From UBA5499 sp002426275 (GTDB lineage: Bacteria > Bacillota > DTU084): 8,681 nt of DNA. The stretch is from positions 1 to 8,681 of the forward strand of contig CALASN010000016.1 of assembly GCA_937888735.1 (NCBI GenBank). Direction: 5' to 3'. Positions within the stretch are counted from its first letter, which is position 1. Each line of letters opens with the position of its first letter. Shown one piece after another: positions 5,857-8,681 of this stretch. The translations under genes were made by a program, and so were the position numbers. The notes beneath the pieces are model-generated. The model was not told the DNA's origin, did not search any database, and was given only the letters and a program-made list of their open reading frames with translations.

Positions 5857-7665
5857 TTGAGTCGTCCTTATGCCAGATTAACGCCCATTCCGCAGGAAGC
5901 GGTTCAGTTTGGTTCGGGTTTTTGGGGGGAGCGGCAGAAAAGAAACAGAGCCGCGATTCCAAAACTTTTCGCAGCGTTGAGAGAGCATGGCGTGCTGGAT
6001 AACTTCAAACGCGTCAACGATCCCAGCATAGAAAGGCAAGGTCCCAGATTCACGGATTCTGATTTGTATAAATGGCTGGAAGCAGCTTGCCTTTCCTTGC
6101 CGGATCCGCAACTGGAACCGCTGGTGGCTGAAGTTAGCTCCTTAATCCAGGCCGCTCAAGGCCAGGATGGGTATTTGAACACGTATTTCGTTCATCAGAA
6201 GGCAGCCCAGCGTTTTTCCAATCTGCAAAGCGACCATGAGCTGTATTGCGGAGGACATCTCATCGAAGCAGCCATCGCTCATTGGCAGGCGACGGGCAAA
6301 GAAGATCTCCTTCAGGCTGCGGTTCGTTTTGCAGATTATATTGTAAGTCAGTTCGGTCCCGGCAAAATCGAACAAGCCTGCGGTCACCCGGAAATAGAGC
6401 TGGCTTTAGTTAAACTCTACCGGGCCACAGGCCGGGAGCAATATTTGGAGCTTGCCGGATATTTTTTGAAACGGGTTCCGCTGCGCAAGCTGCAGGAGCT
6501 CTCGGGACATGCGGTGCGAGCCGCCTATTACGCCTCCGGCCTGGCCGACGTTTATCTGGAAACTGGCGAGCAAGATTACCTGGATTGCCTCCAGCGCCAA
6601 TGGAAAAGCATGGTGGAAGAAAAAATCTATCTCACCGGAGGTTTAGGCGGGCGGGTGCGCGACGAGTCCGTGGGCAGACCTTTTGAGCTTCCCCTGGAAG
6701 GCGCTTATGCCGAAACCTGCGCTGCCATCGGCAATATCTTCTGGAACAGCAGAATGCTCTCTATTTCCGGAGAAGGACGCTTTGCCGATCTCATTGAGCG
6801 CATCCTCTACAATGGGTTTCTGGCCGGCGTTTCCCTCAGCGCAGATAAGTACTTTTACGAAAACCCTCTGGCGTATAACGGCAAACCATATTGGGATCCG
6901 TGGTATCCGTGGATGCGGCGGGACTCATATGAACGCAAGCTCTGGCATGACTGCACCTGCTGTCCGCCAAATGTGCAGCGCCTGCTGGCTTCTTTAGGCG
7001 GCTACTTTTATAGCGCCTCCCAAGAGGGGCTGTGGGTTCATCTTTACGATCGTTCCGAGCTCAAGTGGCAGCTGGACGGAGTTCCCGTACATCTGGTGCA
7101 GAAGTGCGATTATCCTTGGGACGGTAAGCTCAGCTTTGAGATTCGGCTTCCGGAGCGTCATGAGTTTTCGCTCTTCCTGAGGCTGCCGTTTTGGGCCGAA
7201 GAATACAAATTGCTGGTAGATGGAATTGCGTGCACGGCAAAGGAGCGGAATGGATATCTCGAACTCAGACGGCAATGGCGTGATAATAAAGTGGAGTTAA
7301 ACCTCAGTCTGCCCATCGTGCCCATGGAGGCCAATCCTAGGGCGGCGGAGACGCGAGACAGCGTTGCCCTGATGCGAGGGCCGCTGGTCTATTGCTTGGA
7401 GCAAGCCGACAATCTCAACCTTGAAATCCTGGAGGCACGGCTAAATCTAGCGGAGAAATTTGCAACCGAACCCTCCGGTGAACTGGGCGGGATCGTAAAG
7501 CTCAAAGCTTCCGGAAAAGTGCCCGCAGAACCTTATGGGCCTCTTTATCGGCCCTTGGGAAGCAAGGTGGAGCGGCTGAAGCCAGTACAGCTGACTTTTA
7601 TTCCTTATTATGCTTGGAACAACAGAGGCTCGGGTGCGATGACAGTGTGGCTGAAGCGAACTTAA
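5857..7665 (+). CDS. GH127-family beta-L-arabinofuranosidase (DUF1680)
   Basis: A 602-residue glycoside hydrolase that releases beta-L-arabinofuranose from plant glycans or hydroxyproline-linked arabino-oligosaccharides. Family landmarks are all visible: GFW near the N-terminus (21-23), CGGHLIEAA (131-139), the LTGGLGG segment (259-265), E270 at the position of the acid/base, E286 and C288 in YAETCA, and C366-T-C368-C369-PPN. By comparison with the Bifidobacterium enzyme HypBA1, E286, C288, C368 and C369 would bind zinc and one of the paired cysteines would be the nucleophile. The (alpha/alpha)6 barrel covers about 20-390 and beta domains follow. There is no signal peptide, so action is cytoplasmic. 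The TTG at 5857 is the only start codon in the open frame after the stop at 5806, and it has a strong ribosome site (GGGGGGGAG, six bases away). The AraC-family gene is divergent from it, and the CE7 gene beyond suggests a shared regulon. Related GH146 enzymes act similarly; substrate linkage is inferred. Confidence 0.94.
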   Translation: MSRPYARLTPIPQEAVQFGSGFWGERQKRNRAAIPKLFAALREHGVLDNFKRVNDPSIERQGPRFTDSDLYKWLEAACLSLPDPQLEPLVAEVSSLIQAAQGQDGYLNTYFVHQKAAQRFSNLQSDHELYCGGHLIEAAIAHWQATGKEDLLQAAVRFADYIVSQFGPGKIEQACGHPEIELALVKLYRATGREQYLELAGYFLKRVPLRKLQELSGHAVRAAYYASGLADVYLETGEQDYLDCLQRQWKSMVEEKIYLTGGLGGRVRDESVGRPFELPLEGAYAETCAAIGNIFWNSRMLSISGEGRFADLIERILYNGFLAGVSLSADKYFYENPLAYNGKPYWDPWYPWMRRDSYERKLWHDCTCCPPNVQRLLASLGGYFYSASQEGLWVHLYDRSELKWQLDGVPVHLVQKCDYPWDGKLSFEIRLPERHEFSLFLRLPFWAEEYKLLVDGIACTAKERNGYLELRRQWRDNKVELNLSLPIVPMEANPRAAETRDSVALMRGPLVYCLEQADNLNLEILEARLNLAEKFATEPSGELGGIVKLKASGKVPAEPYGPLYRPLGSKVERLKPVQLTFIPYYAWNNRGSGAMTVWLKRT

Positions 7666-7669
7666 AATA

Positions 7670-7706
7670 GGAACGCCGTCCGGATTTGCCTTCCAGACGG
7701 CGTTCC
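7670..7706. terminator. Bidirectional terminator between GH127 and FMN reductase genes
   Basis: An 11-base perfect stem, GGAACGCCGTC (7670-7680) with GACGGCGTTCC (7696-7706), closes a 15-base loop. It lies four bases after the GH127 stop and four bases from the stop of the convergent flavoprotein gene. On the - strand it is followed by TATTTTAAG, on the + strand by TCTCTTATT, both T-rich, so it can end transcription from either side. Confidence 0.85.
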
Positions 7707-7710
7707 TCTC

Positions 7711-8271
7711 TTATTGCGCGGAGGAGATCAGGTTGACCCATTTGACGAAAGCGTCCACATATTGCTGCAGGAATTCCTTTGTTTTGGCGTTGGTTAGCTG
7801 CCCATGTTCGTCCAGCAAAGAGGCTACATTGCCGATATATGCTTCCGGTTGCTGCAGCGTTAAGATATTCAAGAAGACCAGCGACTGGCGCAATTGGTGG
7901 TTCGCGCCGAAAGCGCCCAGAGCGCCGGGAGAGACGCTGATGACGCCGCCGGCCTTTCCGTTCCACACGCTCTCGCCGTACGGCCTTGATCCCACATCCA
8001 GAGCGTTCTTCAGCACGGCGGGAAAAGATCTGTTGTATTCCGGCGTGACGAAAAGGAAGCCGTCCAGCGCGTTCACTTCCCGGCGGAATTCGGTCCAGGC
8101 CGCCGGGGGATTTTCATCCAGATCCTGATTATAAAGCTGCAGGTCTTCTAATGGGACTAAACGCATCTCAAAATCAGCCGGAGCCAGCGAAGACACGATT
8201 TTGGCGATTGCCATGCTGTAAGATTCTTTCCGCAGGCTCCCTACAAAGACCCCCACTGTTTTTTTGCCCAT
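7711..8271 (-). CDS. NADPH-dependent FMN reductase family flavoprotein (ChrR/quinone reductase-like)
   Basis: A 186-residue flavodoxin-fold oxidoreductase that probably binds FMN and passes electrons from NAD(P)H to quinones, azo or nitro compounds or metal oxyanions in the cytoplasm; the physiological acceptor is not predictable. Motifs in order: GSLRKESYS (11-19), the phosphate-binding loop after the first strand; TPEYNRSFPAVLKNALD (76-92), the flavin-contacting loop and following helix; and SVSPGALGAFG (112-122), the third flavin loop. Length matches ChrR/YieF-type enzymes (about 185-190). The ATG at 8271 has GGAGG ten bases upstream and is well supported. The gene is convergent with GH127 across a shared terminator and has its own promoter, so it is not part of the sugar module. 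It may respond to oxidative or xenobiotic stress, which is inference only. Confidence 0.92.
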   Translation of the reverse strand: MGKKTVGVFVGSLRKESYSMAIAKIVSSLAPADFEMRLVPLEDLQLYNQDLDENPPAAWTEFRREVNALDGFLFVTPEYNRSFPAVLKNALDVGSRPYGESVWNGKAGGVISVSPGALGAFGANHQLRQSLVFLNILTLQQPEAYIGNVASLLDEHGQLTNAKTKEFLQQYVDAFVKWVNLISSAQ

Positions 8272-8310
8272 AGCTCGATTACCTCCATTTATTGAATTTG
8301 ATTTTCAAGT

Positions 8311-8342
8311 AGCGGCAATGTGGTATGCAATTACAGGCCGCT
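8311..8342 (-). promoter_or_regulatory. Inverted repeat in the leader of the FMN reductase gene
   Basis: AGCGGC (8311-8316) and GCCGCT (8337-8342) are perfect inverted copies separated by 20 bases. They fall about +10 to +41 of the predicted transcript, ahead of the ribosome site. This could be a repressor site just downstream of the promoter or a leader hairpin; a six-base stem alone is weak evidence. Confidence 0.3.
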
Positions 8343-8357
8343 CTTAGCGCTGCCTTT

Positions 8358-8386
8358 ATTTTACAGAAAAAGCTGGACAAAGACAA
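8358..8386 (-). promoter_or_regulatory. Sigma-A promoter of the FMN reductase gene
   Basis: Read on the - strand, TTGTCT (-35, 8386-8381) and TAAAAT (-10, 8363-8358) are separated by exactly 17 bases. The start point would be near 8351, giving a leader of about 80 bases before the ATG at 8271. Confidence 0.6.
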
Positions 8387-8429
8387 GCTTGCCCGAACAG
8401 TCTACTGACTACAGGAAGAAAATTTTAAC

Positions 8430-8458
8430 TTGACAGCCTCAAACAAGCAAGATATAGT
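8430..8458 (+). promoter_or_regulatory. Near-consensus sigma-A promoter facing the transposase remnant
   Basis: TTGACA (8430-8435) is a perfect -35; 17 bases later TATAGT (8453-8458) matches five of six -10 positions. The start would be near 8465. No + strand gene follows within the window: the transcript would run through the hairpin at 8485-8526 and then antisense to the transposase 3' end. It could belong to a gene beyond the right edge that was displaced by the insertion, or make a small or antisense RNA. Confidence 0.55.
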
Positions 8459-8484
8459 CCGGTTTTTGACAGTTTAAAGAAGCA

Positions 8485-8526
8485 AAAAGCTTGTAAACCC
8501 TTGTGAAAAGGGAATTTCAAGCTTTT
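8485..8526. terminator. Large hairpin, probable transposase terminator
   Basis: AAAAGCTTG (8485-8493) pairs with CAAGCTTTT (8518-8526), and inside it CCCTT (8498-8502) pairs with AAGGG (8508-8512) around a GTGAA loop. Read on the - strand, the stem begins 30 bases after the transposase stop and runs into TTTTTGCTTCTTT, as an intrinsic terminator would. Read on the + strand, the T's are inside the 3' arm and TTTTAGTG follows, so it may also stop the transcript from the promoter at 8430. Confidence 0.55.
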
Positions 8527-8556
8527 AGTGTCCGTGGGGAAAGTGAGTACTATTTT

Positions 8557-8681
8557 CTATGATTTGGTACCGGTAATAATTTTTTTCATCTCCCTGTTGG
8601 TTACTATCTGCAAGTCGGTGCGGAACCCAAACGCTTCGTGCAGACTGTCTGTGAAATCTGTCCTGGTATAGAGATTTTCAA
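8557..8681 (-). CDS. Transposase, C-terminal fragment, IS1634/IS4-like (5' end outside window)
   Basis: The last 40 residues of a protein entering from the right edge on the - strand, ending in TAG at 8559-8557. The segment LYTRTDFTDSLHEAFGFRTD followed by a basic REMKKI tail resembles, from memory, the C-terminal end of IS1634-type DDE transposases of the IS4 superfamily. Other frames on this strand are interrupted or look random. The DDE residues lie outside the window, so intactness cannot be judged, and no terminal inverted repeat can be assigned without the other end. Local base composition is AT-richer than the neighbouring chromosomal genes, consistent with a mobile element. The family call rests on a short stretch. 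Confidence 0.65.
   Translation of the reverse strand, partial: ENLYTRTDFTDSLHEAFGFRTDLQIVTNREMKKIITGTKS

Noticed and set aside
1..8681. CRISPR array, tRNA, rRNA or defence system
   Set aside because: No regularly spaced repeats, no cloverleaf-like sequence with a TTCGAAT-type arm, and no nuclease, helicase or toxin-antitoxin genes were seen on either strand.

Overview
The window looks like chromosomal DNA of a Gram-positive-type anaerobe or facultative member of the Bacillota. This is inferred from strong purine-rich Shine-Dalgarno sites, TTG starts, a YkvI-type membrane protein, and AraC/GH127/CE7 genes of the kind common in that phylum. I cannot assign a genus. Most of the window has moderate GC; the last ~300 bases are clearly AT-richer and end in a transposase fragment.

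Layout, left to right. (1) 2-163, +: the last 53 residues of endonuclease III (nth), with its complete 4Fe-4S cysteine loop. (2) 178-2238, +: a secreted or membrane-anchored serine hydrolase of the class C beta-lactamase/PBP-like fold with beta-rich modules on both sides, 14 bases after nth and probably co-transcribed with it. (3) 2239-2551: a non-coding spacer with a nested inverted repeat. (4) 2552-3616, +: a YkvI-family (COG3949) ten-helix membrane protein. (5) 3617-3895: a convergent intergenic region with two hairpins. (6) 5727 down to 3896, -: an AraC-family regulator followed by a CE7 acetyl esterase, same strand, 68 bases apart. (7) 5857-7665, +: a GH127 beta-L-arabinofuranosidase transcribed divergently from the AraC gene. 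(8) 8271 down to 7711, -: an NADPH-dependent FMN reductase-like flavoprotein with a recognisable promoter. (9) 8272-8681: non-coding DNA, a near-consensus promoter, a large hairpin and the 3' end of an IS1634/IS4-like transposase that runs off the right edge.

The functional core is 3896-7665. The AraC regulator, the CE7 esterase and the GH127 arabinofuranosidase form a divergent unit around a 129-base control region. They look like a small module for finishing the breakdown of arabinose-containing, acetylated plant oligosaccharides. Neither enzyme has a signal peptide, so both should act in the cytoplasm on imported oligosaccharides, but no sugar transporter or arabinose catabolic gene is present here. 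No CRISPR array, phage, toxin-antitoxin or recognisable defence system was found. The window is mostly ordinary metabolic chromosome; the most interesting points are the control region at 5728-5856 and the promoter/hairpin beside the transposase remnant.
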